Source of the DNA: Spirochaetota bacterium
GTDB taxonomy: Bacteria; Spirochaetota; Spirochaetia; Treponematales; Breznakiellaceae
Assembly (NCBI GenBank): GCA_023406985.1
Contig: JAEXTK010000173.1
Location: forward strand, 1 to 12,864
DNA length: 12,864 nt
Direction of reading: 5' to 3'
Positions 1 to 6,130 of this stretch are shown piece by piece (position 1 is the stretch's first letter; the number at the start of each line of letters is the position of its first letter). The notes beneath the pieces were generated by a model. It searched no databases. It was not told where the DNA came from and saw only the letters and a list, made by a program, of their open reading frames with translations. A program made the translations under genes and the position numbers.

Positions 1-141
1 CACTACTCCCGGCGGCTCGAATCCCCGAGCCGCGATCCGCACGCCGCGGCCGACGCGCCGCGGCCGACGCGCCGCGACGCGCCCCCCCCCTGCGCCCGGG
101 AGGACGGAGGAAAGGGGCGCCGCCGCGTCGCCGGTCCGGCG
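1..141. other. Non-coding GC-rich region downstream of cheW
   Basis: No convincing gene is visible here. Bases 12-19 and 26-33 form a perfect 8-bp inverted repeat with a 6-nt loop. It could make a hairpin about 110 nt past the cheW stop, but no T-run follows it on the minus strand. Bases 43-80 carry a tandem repeat and 82-90 a run of nine C. Bases around 130-141 can form a short GC hairpin just after the cheW stop, again without a clear T-tract, so I cannot name a terminator for the receptor-cheW operon. Confidence 0.5.
43..80. repeat. 14-bp tandem repeat, two copies plus a partial third
   Basis: The unit GCCGCGGCCGACGC occurs at 43-56 and again immediately at 57-70. A third copy (71-80) lacks an internal GCC. 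A nine-C homopolymer follows at 82-90. The unit length is not a multiple of three and no gene overlaps it, so copy-number changes would affect only spacing or RNA structure. Confidence 0.7.
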
Positions 142-600
142 CTAGGCGGAGGCGTCGGAGAATATGCCGTCGATATCGAGCACGAAGACGAAACGTCCAT
201 CGCGCTTGCCGACGCTCCGAACGAATTCGGCGTCGACCGCGGTTCCGAAACGCGGCGGGCCTTCCAACTCGGCTTCGTCCATCTCGATGACCTCATGGAC
301 CTCGTCGGCGATAGCCCCGATGATCCGTTGGTCGCCGTCGGCGGCCAGAATCTCCATAACTATGATCGCCGTATCTTTCGAGACCGGGATCTCGCCCATC
401 CCGAATTTCCGGCGCAGGTCGACGAGGGGAATCCCCGTTCCCCGGACGTTGATGAGGCCCTTCAAAAAATCGTCGGTATTCGGCAGCTTGCTCGGTTTGA
501 TGTACTCGAGTACTTCCCGGACCTTACCGACCGGAACGGCGTACGTCTCTCCGTCGATGACGAAGGTAAGATATTGGTTGTCGGCGCGTTCCCCGTTCAT
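142..600 (-). CDS. cheW: CheW-like chemotaxis coupling protein
   Basis: A 152-residue single-domain CheW adaptor, the usual length. CheW links chemoreceptor tips to the histidine kinase CheA in cytoplasmic signalling arrays. The N-terminus (QYLTFVIDGETYAVPVGKVREVLEY) is the typical first strands and helix, though only the pattern matters here. The family hallmark NVRG...PLVDLRRKFG lies at about residues 51-67, and the C-terminus ends in the expected strand (GRFVFVLDIDGIF). The start ATG shares one base with the stop of the upstream receptor gene (TGATG), with a GAGG seven bases before it inside that gene, so the two are translationally coupled. Being encoded with one receptor and away from any cheA, it may be a dedicated adaptor for that receptor; that part is inference. 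Confidence 0.95.
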   Translation of the reverse strand: MNGERADNQYLTFVIDGETYAVPVGKVREVLEYIKPSKLPNTDDFLKGLINVRGTGIPLVDLRRKFGMGEIPVSKDTAIIVMEILAADGDQRIIGAIADEVHEVIEMDEAELEGPPRFGTAVDAEFVRSVGKRDGRFVFVLDIDGIFSDASA

Positions 601-2276
601 CAGTACGCCTCGAATTCGCCGTCGCTCGCCGCGCTCTCGGCCGTGACGAGCGCCATGCCCGTCGGAGCCTTGGCCGTCCGGCCGCCTCCGTTCGATCCGC
701 TCGTCCGCGGTTTGTGCGATATCGCATGCGCGACCGCGACGCGGTGGGCTCCGCGTTTCGACGTTCCCTCCGTGGCCGCCCGCTCCGTCTTGAAGAACGA
801 GATGGTCTGCGAGAGTTGTTCGGCTTGGCCGTTGAGTTCTTCCGCCATGCTGGCCATCTCCTCGCTCGCGCTCGCGTTCTGTTGGATGATCGTATCCAGC
901 TGCGTCATCGCCTTGGCGATCTGCTCTACGCCGGACGTCTGCTCGCGCGAAGCGCTCGCGATCTCCTGGACGAGATCGGACGTTTTCCGGATATCGGGAA
1001 CGATGCCTTCGATGATCTCTCCGGCCTTCGTCGCCGTGGATACCGTGTTCCGGGAAAGGTCGCCGATCTCGCCGGAAGCGCCTTGGCTGCGCTCCGCCAA
1101 CTTCCTCACCTCGCTCGCGACGACCGCGAAGCCTTTACCGGCCTCTCCGGCGCGCGCCGCCTCTATGGCCGCGTTCAGCGCCAACAGGTTGGTTTGCCGG
1201 GCTATCTCATCGATGATGGCGATCTTCGCGGCGATCTGGTTCATCGCGGCGACGGCTTCCGCCACCGCTCGCCCTCCCGTCTCGGCGTCCTGGGACGAGT
1301 GCTTGGCGATGCTCTCGGTCGCGAGCGAATTATCCGAATTTTGGTGCACCGTCGCCGCCATCTCTTCCACCGAAGCGGACACCTCTTCCGCGCTCGCCGC
1401 CTGCTCGGTCGCGCCCTGCGACAATTGCTGGGCCGTGGAGGAGATCTGTTCGGAGCCGGCGGAGACCTGGATCGATGCCGACATGATGGAATTGACGATG
1501 TTCCGGAGATCGCGGGAAAGCATATCCAGGGCTTTCGCCACGCTTCCTATCTCGTCGGAACGCTTGAGGTAGACCGCGGGCACGTCGCTCCGCAGGTCGC
1601 CTTGGGCCACCTCCGCGAGCATGGCGACCGCGACGCCGAGCGGTTTGGTGATGGACCGCGAAAGGACGATACCCAGAGCTATCGAGGAGAGCGAGGTCAA
1701 GAGGAGCACGAGGACCATGATGAGCGTGGAGCCGTCGGCGAGGCGCGTGTTCGCCGATTCGGTCTGAACGGCCCGCTCGAGCTTATACTTCACGAGCGCG
1801 TCGATGGTCTCCTGCTCCGTGAACGCCGCGGCCTTCGCCGCTCCGTTCATGAGGACCCGCGCTTCCTCCCGGCGGCCGCTTTCAGTCATCCGGATCATCT
1901 CCGCAAGCTGGGAACGGTACTCGTTCCTCGCTCGGGCGAACGCGTCAAAGACTTTCTGGCCGGCTTCGGTGACGATCTGCGTCTCGTACGCATCGGAAGC
2001 CTTGTTTATCCTCTCGGATAGATCCTCGATCGTATTCTTGATGCGCGCGATCTCTTCCGCGTTCTCCGCGTCCAGCAAGTCGCGCACGTTGACGCGGATC
2101 CTCTGGAAATTTTCCGTGATCGTGAGCAGGTTCGTGATCGGCACCAGCATGTTGTCGTACATGAAGGAGTCCGCCCGGGAAATTCTCTGCATGTTGACGA
2201 TGCCGAAGATGCTCACCGCCGCGCCGAGAGCCGCGATGGAGATGAAGCCGGTGATCAGTTTTCCGCCTATCTTCAT
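600..2276 (-). CDS. Methyl-accepting chemotaxis protein, 4HB sensor, HAMP
   Basis: A classical transmembrane chemoreceptor of 558 residues. TM1 is about residues 8-28 and TM2 about 184-205. The roughly 155-residue helical domain between them fits the four-helix-bundle (4HB_MCP) sensor. A HAMP domain follows (about 207-259), then the long coiled-coil signalling domain (about 270-497). Its highly conserved hairpin tip is near 357-382 (DEIARQTNLLALNAAIEAAR). Methylation-type segments are visible (SAEEVSAS near 295-302; SASEEMAS near 468-476). A flexible tail of about 55 residues ends in EFEAY, which fits the CheR-docking pentapeptide pattern. The start is supported by AAGGAGG at 2282-2288, five bases before the ATG. 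The ligand cannot be read from the sequence. It is co-transcribed with cheW downstream. Confidence 0.96.
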   Translation of the reverse strand: MKIGGKLITGFISIAALGAAVSIFGIVNMQRISRADSFMYDNMLVPITNLLTITENFQRIRVNVRDLLDAENAEEIARIKNTIEDLSERINKASDAYETQIVTEAGQKVFDAFARARNEYRSQLAEMIRMTESGRREEARVLMNGAAKAAAFTEQETIDALVKYKLERAVQTESANTRLADGSTLIMVLVLLLTSLSSIALGIVLSRSITKPLGVAVAMLAEVAQGDLRSDVPAVYLKRSDEIGSVAKALDMLSRDLRNIVNSIMSASIQVSAGSEQISSTAQQLSQGATEQAASAEEVSASVEEMAATVHQNSDNSLATESIAKHSSQDAETGGRAVAEAVAAMNQIAAKIAIIDEIARQTNLLALNAAIEAARAGEAGKGFAVVASEVRKLAERSQGASGEIGDLSRNTVSTATKAGEIIEGIVPDIRKTSDLVQEIASASREQTSGVEQIAKAMTQLDTIIQQNASASEEMASMAEELNGQAEQLSQTISFFKTERAATEGTSKRGAHRVAVAHAISHKPRTSGSNGGGRTAKAPTGMALVTAESAASDGEFEAY

Positions 2277-2316
2277 ATGTCCCTCCTTGTGTTTACAAAA
2301 TTAATTATTTACATTT

Positions 2317-2344
2317 ATTTTACCATTACGGATCAGAAAAGCAA
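2317..2344 (-). promoter_or_regulatory. Candidate sigma-70 promoter for the receptor-cheW operon
   Basis: Read on the minus strand, TTGCTT (2344-2339) and TAAAAT (2322-2317) are separated by 16 bases. The -10 matches five of six consensus positions and the -35 matches three. Transcription would start about 30 bases before the receptor's ATG. A second pair farther upstream, TTGATC (2384-2379) and TAAAAT (2363-2358), has a less favourable 15-base spacer. I found no flagellar sigma-28 motif (TAAA-N15-GCCGATAA). Confidence 0.45.
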
Positions 2345-2374
2345 CCATTAATTCTAAATTTTACATTCTCTCTA

Positions 2375-2386
2375 TTTTGATCAAAA
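2375..2386. promoter_or_regulatory. 12-bp perfect palindrome, possible operator
   Basis: TTTTGATCAAAA is a perfect palindrome between the divergent receptor and VOC genes, overlapping the upstream alternative -35 element. Its position and symmetry suit a repressor or activator site. The spacing does not match the FNR consensus (TTGAT-N4-ATCAA), and AT-rich sequence gives such palindromes by chance. Confidence 0.25.
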
Positions 2387-2534
2387 AGGGCAGACATATC
2401 CGGTTGACCGGTACGCGGGATGGAGGATGCCCCGCCGTCCGCGACGGGGCGTTCTCCGCGCGAGCCGGCCCCGCCGTCCGACGACTTCCCGCGCTCGCCG
2501 CCTTCAGCGGGGGTCCGCCCGGCCCGCAGGTCCT

Positions 2535-2586
2535 CCCGTTCCCGCCCGTCCGGCCCGCGGTCCCGCCCGATCCCGCCCGTCCGGCC
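2535..2586 (-). repeat. CCCGCCC repeat block with G-quadruplex potential
   Basis: The plus strand carries TCCCGCCCGTCCGGCC at 2540-2555 and again at 2571-2586, with a related TCCCGCCCGA at 2561-2570. On the minus strand bases 2578-2562 read as four GGG runs with loops of 1, 3 and 1 bases, a canonical stable G-quadruplex pattern. A second set of four runs (2556-2535) has loops of 6, 1 and 3. The block ends about 50 bases before the VOC gene start and lies on its template strand. Confidence 0.6.
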
Positions 2587-2638
2587 AACGTGAAAAGGAC
2601 CTTTGGATGGTCTACCCTTCCCCGTGAAGGAGCCGTCC

Positions 2639-3088
2639 ATGCGCGCGAAATACGTCCATACGAACCTGGTCGCCCGGAATTGGCGAAAACTGGCCGACTT
2701 TTACATCGCGGTCTTCGGCTGCGTCCCGGTGCCGCCCGAGCGCGATCTCCGCGGCGACTGGCTGGACCAAGCCACCGGCATCCCGGGGGCCGCGGTCCAG
2801 GGCATACACCTCCGCCTGCCCGGCCTCGGGGAAGGGGGACCGACCCTCGAGATCTTCACCTACCGTAAGAACGGGAAGAAGCGGGAAACGGGGCCGAACG
2901 CCGAAGGCTTCGGCCATATCGCCTTCGCGGTGGACGACGTCGACGTCGCGGTCGCCGCGATCCAGCTGCACGGCGGCGGACTCGTCGGGAGGATCGTGAC
3001 GGCCGAGGTGGCGGGCGTCGGCACCATCAATTTCGCCTACGCCCGCGACCCCGAAGGGAACATCATCGAAGTGCAGAAATGGAAGTGA
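2639..3088 (+). CDS. VOC family (glyoxalase/bleomycin resistance fold) protein
   Basis: A 149-residue protein with the two-module beta-alpha-beta-beta-beta fold of the vicinal oxygen chelate superfamily (PF00903 type). Likely metal ligands are spaced as the family expects: His7 (YVHTNLV), a Glu in TLEIFTY, a His in GFGHIAFAV and a Glu in the last strand (NIIEVQKWK). VOC members include lactoylglutathione lyases, dioxygenases, epimerases and resistance proteins, and nothing here picks the substrate. The ATG at 2639 is chosen over an in-frame ATG at 2603 because AAGGAG (2627-2632) lies six bases before it and the family domain begins right there. It is the only plus-strand gene, divergent from the receptor operon and convergent with the next receptor, so it is probably monocistronic. 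Confidence 0.9.
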   Translation: MRAKYVHTNLVARNWRKLADFYIAVFGCVPVPPERDLRGDWLDQATGIPGAAVQGIHLRLPGLGEGGPTLEIFTYRKNGKKRETGPNAEGFGHIAFAVDDVDVAVAAIQLHGGGLVGRIVTAEVAGVGTINFAYARDPEGNIIEVQKWK

Positions 3089-3090
3089 CG

Positions 3091-3144
3091 GCCCGCGGCG
3101 CTTCGGCGCCGGAACGGCGCCGGGGCCGGAGCGCCGCCGCGGGC
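3091..3144. other. GC-rich nested hairpins between convergent genes
   Basis: Bases 3091-3100 (GCCCGCGGCG) pair perfectly with 3135-3144, enclosing smaller stems. One of these, 3096-3101 with 3106-3111, is closed by a cTTCGg tetraloop, among the most stable RNA hairpin loops. An alternative inner pairing is 3104-3110 with 3116-3122. The element fills the gap between the VOC stop and the stop of the opposing receptor gene, so it may mark 3' ends on both strands. No T-run follows on either strand, so it is not a textbook rho-independent terminator. Confidence 0.5.
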
Positions 3145-3151
3145 GGAAGGG

Positions 3152-5050
3152 TCAGGCCTTCGAGAACTTGAACTTGGACACGGCCTCTTCCAGGCCGGCG
3201 ACGAGGCCGCGGTTCTTCTCGGCTTCCTCGCCCACGATGCCGACGACCCGGCCGAGGGCCTGGGTGGATCCGGCGCTCGCTTCCACCGCCGCGACGATGT
3301 CCTCCGAGGCCGTCACGACGTGCCCCATCGTCTCGGTCATGTTCTTGGAGCCGGACTTCTGCTCCGCCGTGAGGGCGCGGATGTTCTGCGTGGTGTCGGT
3401 GAGCGCGTTGGCGCTCTTGAGTATCTCCTCGGCGCCGCCTTGCTGTTCGCTCATGGAGGCGGCGATGGTCTTGACGAGCTCCCCCGTCTCCTCCACCCCG
3501 CGGTTGATCCTGCCGAAGGCTTCCCCCGCCCTCCCGGCCAGGGCGGCTCCCTTGCCGATCTTCTCGTTCATGCCCTTGATGAGGGCGACGATCTCCTTGG
3601 CGCTCCGCGAGGAGGATTCCGCCAAGCTCCGGACTTCGTCGGCGACCACGGCGAAGCCCGCTCCCGCCTCGCCCGCGTGGGCGGCCTCGATGGCGGCGTT
3701 CATGGCGAGGAGATTGGTCTGGGCGGCGATCTTGGAGATGGCGCCGATGATCTCCTGGACCGAGGCGGACGCGGTCTCGATCTCGCGGATCGCGTCCAGG
3801 GACGCCTTGAGCGCGTCGCCGCCTTCGGCGCTCGCGGACCTGAGGGCGCCGGCTATCTCGTCCGCCTGGGCCGCGACCCTCGACACGGAGGCGATGTTCG
3901 CCACCATCTCGCTCACCGCGGCCGAGCTCTCCTCTACGGCGCTCGCTTGGTCGGCCACGCGGTCGGCGACGTGATCGATCGACTCCACCATCCGGCCGAT
4001 CTCCCCCTCGGCGGTGCGCAGGGCTTCCATCTGCCGTTCGGCCGACGAGCGCATGGACGTCATGGACGTCTCCAGGCCGCCGACGGCCGTGCCCGCGTTT
4101 TCGGCGGACGAGGCGAGGGACCCGGCGCCGGATTGGACCCGGTCCGATAGTTCCCGCACCTTGAGGAGGGTGGCGCTGATCTCGTCCAGGAATCGGTTGA
4201 GCGCCCCCGCGACGTCGCCGATCTCGTCGTCCCTCACCACCGGCACGCGGCGGTCCAGGTCGCCGCCGCCCGCGAGGAGCTCGCGGAGGCGCTGCTCCAG
4301 GACCGTCACCCTACTCGAGATGGCGCCCGCGATGCTCCAGAAGAGGGCGATGCACCACCCCAAGAGGATGAGGCCGAGCAGAACGCCGCGGAACATGATG
4401 ACGCCGATGCGGAGCCCTTCCTTCTCGGCGGCTTCCATGGCGGAGAATTCGGCGATGCCGAGGAGGACGGCGAACAGCACGCAGCTCGCGATGCCCGCGA
4501 GCACGATCCGCCGCTTCACGCTCGCGTGCTTGCCGCCGCTCGGGAGCCTGGTCAGGCCGAGCCGCACGAGCGGTTCGTGGAATATCCGATCGAAGAGGAT
4601 CGAGATTTGCACGGAGGTCATGAGGCCGATCGCGAAACTCGCCATGAAGGCTTCCGCGGCGGACTTGAGGCCGTACTGGTGGTGGAAGGCGAAGTGGTAC
4701 CCGAGGACGAAGACGACGGGACCGAAGGCGAAGGACGCGATGTTCGCGGCCACGACGAGGCGGTTCGCCCTCCGGTACACGTCGTAGGCCCGGAAGCGCT
4801 CCGTTTCGCTCGGGCTCCCGCCCGCGTCGATGGCGGCTACCGTATCGTAGAGCGGTTTCACGATCCGCCACAGGAGGACGAGCCCCACGGCCACGATGGC
4901 GAGGACGATGACGGAATACACCGGCAGGGCGCGCAGCATCGCGTCGAAGCTGCGCATGATGAAGAGCGCCATATAGAGCTGGAGGCCGTAGGCCGCCGCG
5001 GTCAGGACGCCGAAGAGGGAAAGCAGGGCCTTTAGCCGTAGATCCTTCAT
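3152..5050 (-). CDS. Methyl-accepting chemotaxis protein with multi-TM sensor
   Basis: A 632-residue chemoreceptor whose N-terminal half is membrane-embedded rather than periplasmic. Counting from the upstream alternative start (four residues longer), six hydrophobic helices are seen at about 12-36, 47-66, 103-125, 135-157, 185-205 and 222-246. A HAMP-like segment follows (about 247-300, with RDDEIGDVAGALNRF). The signalling coiled coil runs from about 305 to 630, with the conserved tip near 445-470 (AAQTNLLAMNAAIEAAHAGE). There is no C-terminal CheR pentapeptide. The ATG at 5050 is preferred because GAGG lies six to seven bases before it. An ATG at 5062 with a weaker AGGA is possible. The gene begins 24 bases after the PilZ-like gene stop, so the two are probably co-transcribed. 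The stimulus is unknown; the topology suggests a signal within the membrane or across short loops. Confidence 0.94.
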   Translation of the reverse strand: MKDLRLKALLSLFGVLTAAAYGLQLYMALFIMRSFDAMLRALPVYSVIVLAIVAVGLVLLWRIVKPLYDTVAAIDAGGSPSETERFRAYDVYRRANRLVVAANIASFAFGPVVFVLGYHFAFHHQYGLKSAAEAFMASFAIGLMTSVQISILFDRIFHEPLVRLGLTRLPSGGKHASVKRRIVLAGIASCVLFAVLLGIAEFSAMEAAEKEGLRIGVIMFRGVLLGLILLGWCIALFWSIAGAISSRVTVLEQRLRELLAGGGDLDRRVPVVRDDEIGDVAGALNRFLDEISATLLKVRELSDRVQSGAGSLASSAENAGTAVGGLETSMTSMRSSAERQMEALRTAEGEIGRMVESIDHVADRVADQASAVEESSAAVSEMVANIASVSRVAAQADEIAGALRSASAEGGDALKASLDAIREIETASASVQEIIGAISKIAAQTNLLAMNAAIEAAHAGEAGAGFAVVADEVRSLAESSSRSAKEIVALIKGMNEKIGKGAALAGRAGEAFGRINRGVEETGELVKTIAASMSEQQGGAEEILKSANALTDTTQNIRALTAEQKSGSKNMTETMGHVVTASEDIVAAVEASAGSTQALGRVVGIVGEEAEKNRGLVAGLEEAVSKFKFSKA

Positions 5051-5074
5051 ACCGTACCTCATCGTAAAAAGTTC

Positions 5075-6019
5075 CTAGTCCACCGACTCCAGCTCGGCTT
5101 CCCCGGTGCCCGCGCCTTGGACCGGCAGGGACGGCTCGAACCACGCCGGCGTCAGCTCGCGACGCCTCTTGAGCGCTTGGCCGCGCACCGCGTCGTACTC
5201 CTTGCGCAGCAGCTCCTGGATCTTGCCGTTCAGGTTATGGAAGATGAGCTCGTTCACCTTCCTGAGGTGCTCCTGGTTCAGGCCTTCCTTGCCGTCCTCG
5301 GTGCGGAAGACGAAGACGTTGATCATATCCGTCCTGAGGACCCGCTTGAGGCAGAGCACGCCGTCCACCTTGAGGATGATGCCCCGCAGGTTCATCTGGA
5401 TACCCTTGATCCGTTCGTTGACGGCGATATCCGGAACGGGTCCCTGGAAGACGCACGAGAAGTGACTGATGCTGAGATCGCGGAGCGTGCAGCGACGGCT
5501 CTCGCCCTTGTAATCCATGTTCGCTTTGTAGGTGTCGTCGCAGATGGCCCGGAGGTACTTGCGCTGGCCGTTCGCCTGGTTGGCGGCGAGGACGTTCATG
5601 AAGAGGTAGAGGTTCTTCGCCTTCTGATACTCCATGGGGATGCACCCGCACACGATCCCGATCGTGTAGAGGTACAGGCGCTCCAACTTGCGGACTTCCT
5701 CCTGGTTGTTCCGCTTTTGGTACATGACGCCGATCATGGCGCGCTCGCCGTAGCGACGCTGCAGGCTCGCGATGAACACCGGCCAATCGATGCCCTTGAT
5801 GGGCCGATCGATATTGAAGAAGAGGATGAGTTGCGGGAAGATCGAGAACAGGACCTCGATCTTGGTATCCAGGGGACAGTAGGGATCGTCGTCCAAGATA
5901 TAGGTCTCGTAGCCCTTCAGAAAAAAGCTCTTCAGGAACTCTTCCGGGAACGTCGACAGTTCCGGTACGACGAAGAAGGTCTTGACCCCTACGATCGTCT
6001 CGTTCGTAAGCTCGCTCAT
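5075..6019 (-). CDS. PilZ-like c-di-GMP-binding protein, receiver-like N-terminus
   Basis: A 314-residue soluble protein. Residues about 12-145 alternate strand and helix in the style of a response-regulator-like (beta-alpha)5 fold (KTFFVVP, ETYILDDD, QLILFFNID, AMIGVMYQ, IVCGCIPM as strands). No family was confirmed for this part. Residues about 150-265 look like a PilZ domain: RxxxR is seen as RKYLR (153-157) and the D-x-S motif as DLSISH (181-186), but the usual glycine of D-x-S-x-x-G is His186. If it binds c-di-GMP, it would relay that second messenger to motility or surface behaviour. GGAGG lies five bases before the ATG. It directly precedes the multi-TM receptor gene, which supports a motility role. 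The PilZ call rests on two short motifs, so I hold it moderately. Confidence 0.65.
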   Translation of the reverse strand: MSELTNETIVGVKTFFVVPELSTFPEEFLKSFFLKGYETYILDDDPYCPLDTKIEVLFSIFPQLILFFNIDRPIKGIDWPVFIASLQRRYGERAMIGVMYQKRNNQEEVRKLERLYLYTIGIVCGCIPMEYQKAKNLYLFMNVLAANQANGQRKYLRAICDDTYKANMDYKGESRRCTLRDLSISHFSCVFQGPVPDIAVNERIKGIQMNLRGIILKVDGVLCLKRVLRTDMINVFVFRTEDGKEGLNQEHLRKVNELIFHNLNGKIQELLRKEYDAVRGQALKRRRELTPAWFEPSLPVQGAGTGEAELESVD

Positions 6020-6130
6020 GAAGTCCTCCCCAGGGTACGCCCGTCATCGAGAAGACTTTATTATTGATATACGGTATAGCACGATTCGATCGCGGAAGTA
6101 CATGCGCTCGGACGGGTTATCGAAAAAAGG

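Larger units (their letters stand above)
2277..2638. other. Divergent intergenic region, AT-rich then C-rich
   Basis: The region has two contrasting halves. Bases 2277-2400 are strikingly AT-rich for this window and hold the receptor gene's Shine-Dalgarno and promoter candidates on the minus strand, plus a 12-bp palindrome. Bases 2427-2600 are very GC-rich and C-biased on the plus strand, with a hairpin at about 2430-2451 (GCCCCG...CGGGGC), a repeated TCCCGCCCG unit and G-quadruplex motifs on the minus strand. I see no convincing sigma-70 promoter for the plus-strand VOC gene. The open frames crossing this region are low-complexity R/G/P-rich translations and are not called. Confidence 0.6.

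Noticed and set aside
11..33. tRNA T-arm-like sequence (CTCGAATCCCC)
   Set aside because: The stem pairs poorly in the T-arm register, the invariant T54 is C, and no acceptor or anticodon arm can be built on either strand. It is better read as a simple 8-bp hairpin.
714..2021. Long plus-strand open frame opposite the first receptor gene
   Set aside because: It mirrors a clear chemoreceptor on the other strand, is Arg/Gly/Leu-rich with no recognisable domain, and arises because GC-rich coding DNA rarely contains stops in the antisense frames. The same applies to the long plus-strand frames over 3320-4150, 8010-9188 and 10996-12720.
2375..2386. FNR/CRP-like binding site
   Set aside because: The half-sites TTGAT and ATCAA overlap rather than being separated by four bases as FNR needs, and the CRP consensus is absent. 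Kept only as an unnamed palindrome.
2326..2640. Minus-strand 104-codon open frame in the intergenic region
   Set aside because: Its product is low-complexity Gly/Arg/Asp without a fold signature, and it covers the promoter region and the VOC ribosome site.
3089..3151. Classical bidirectional terminator between the VOC and receptor genes
   Set aside because: The stems are very strong, but neither strand has a T-run after them, so I describe the structure without calling it a terminator.
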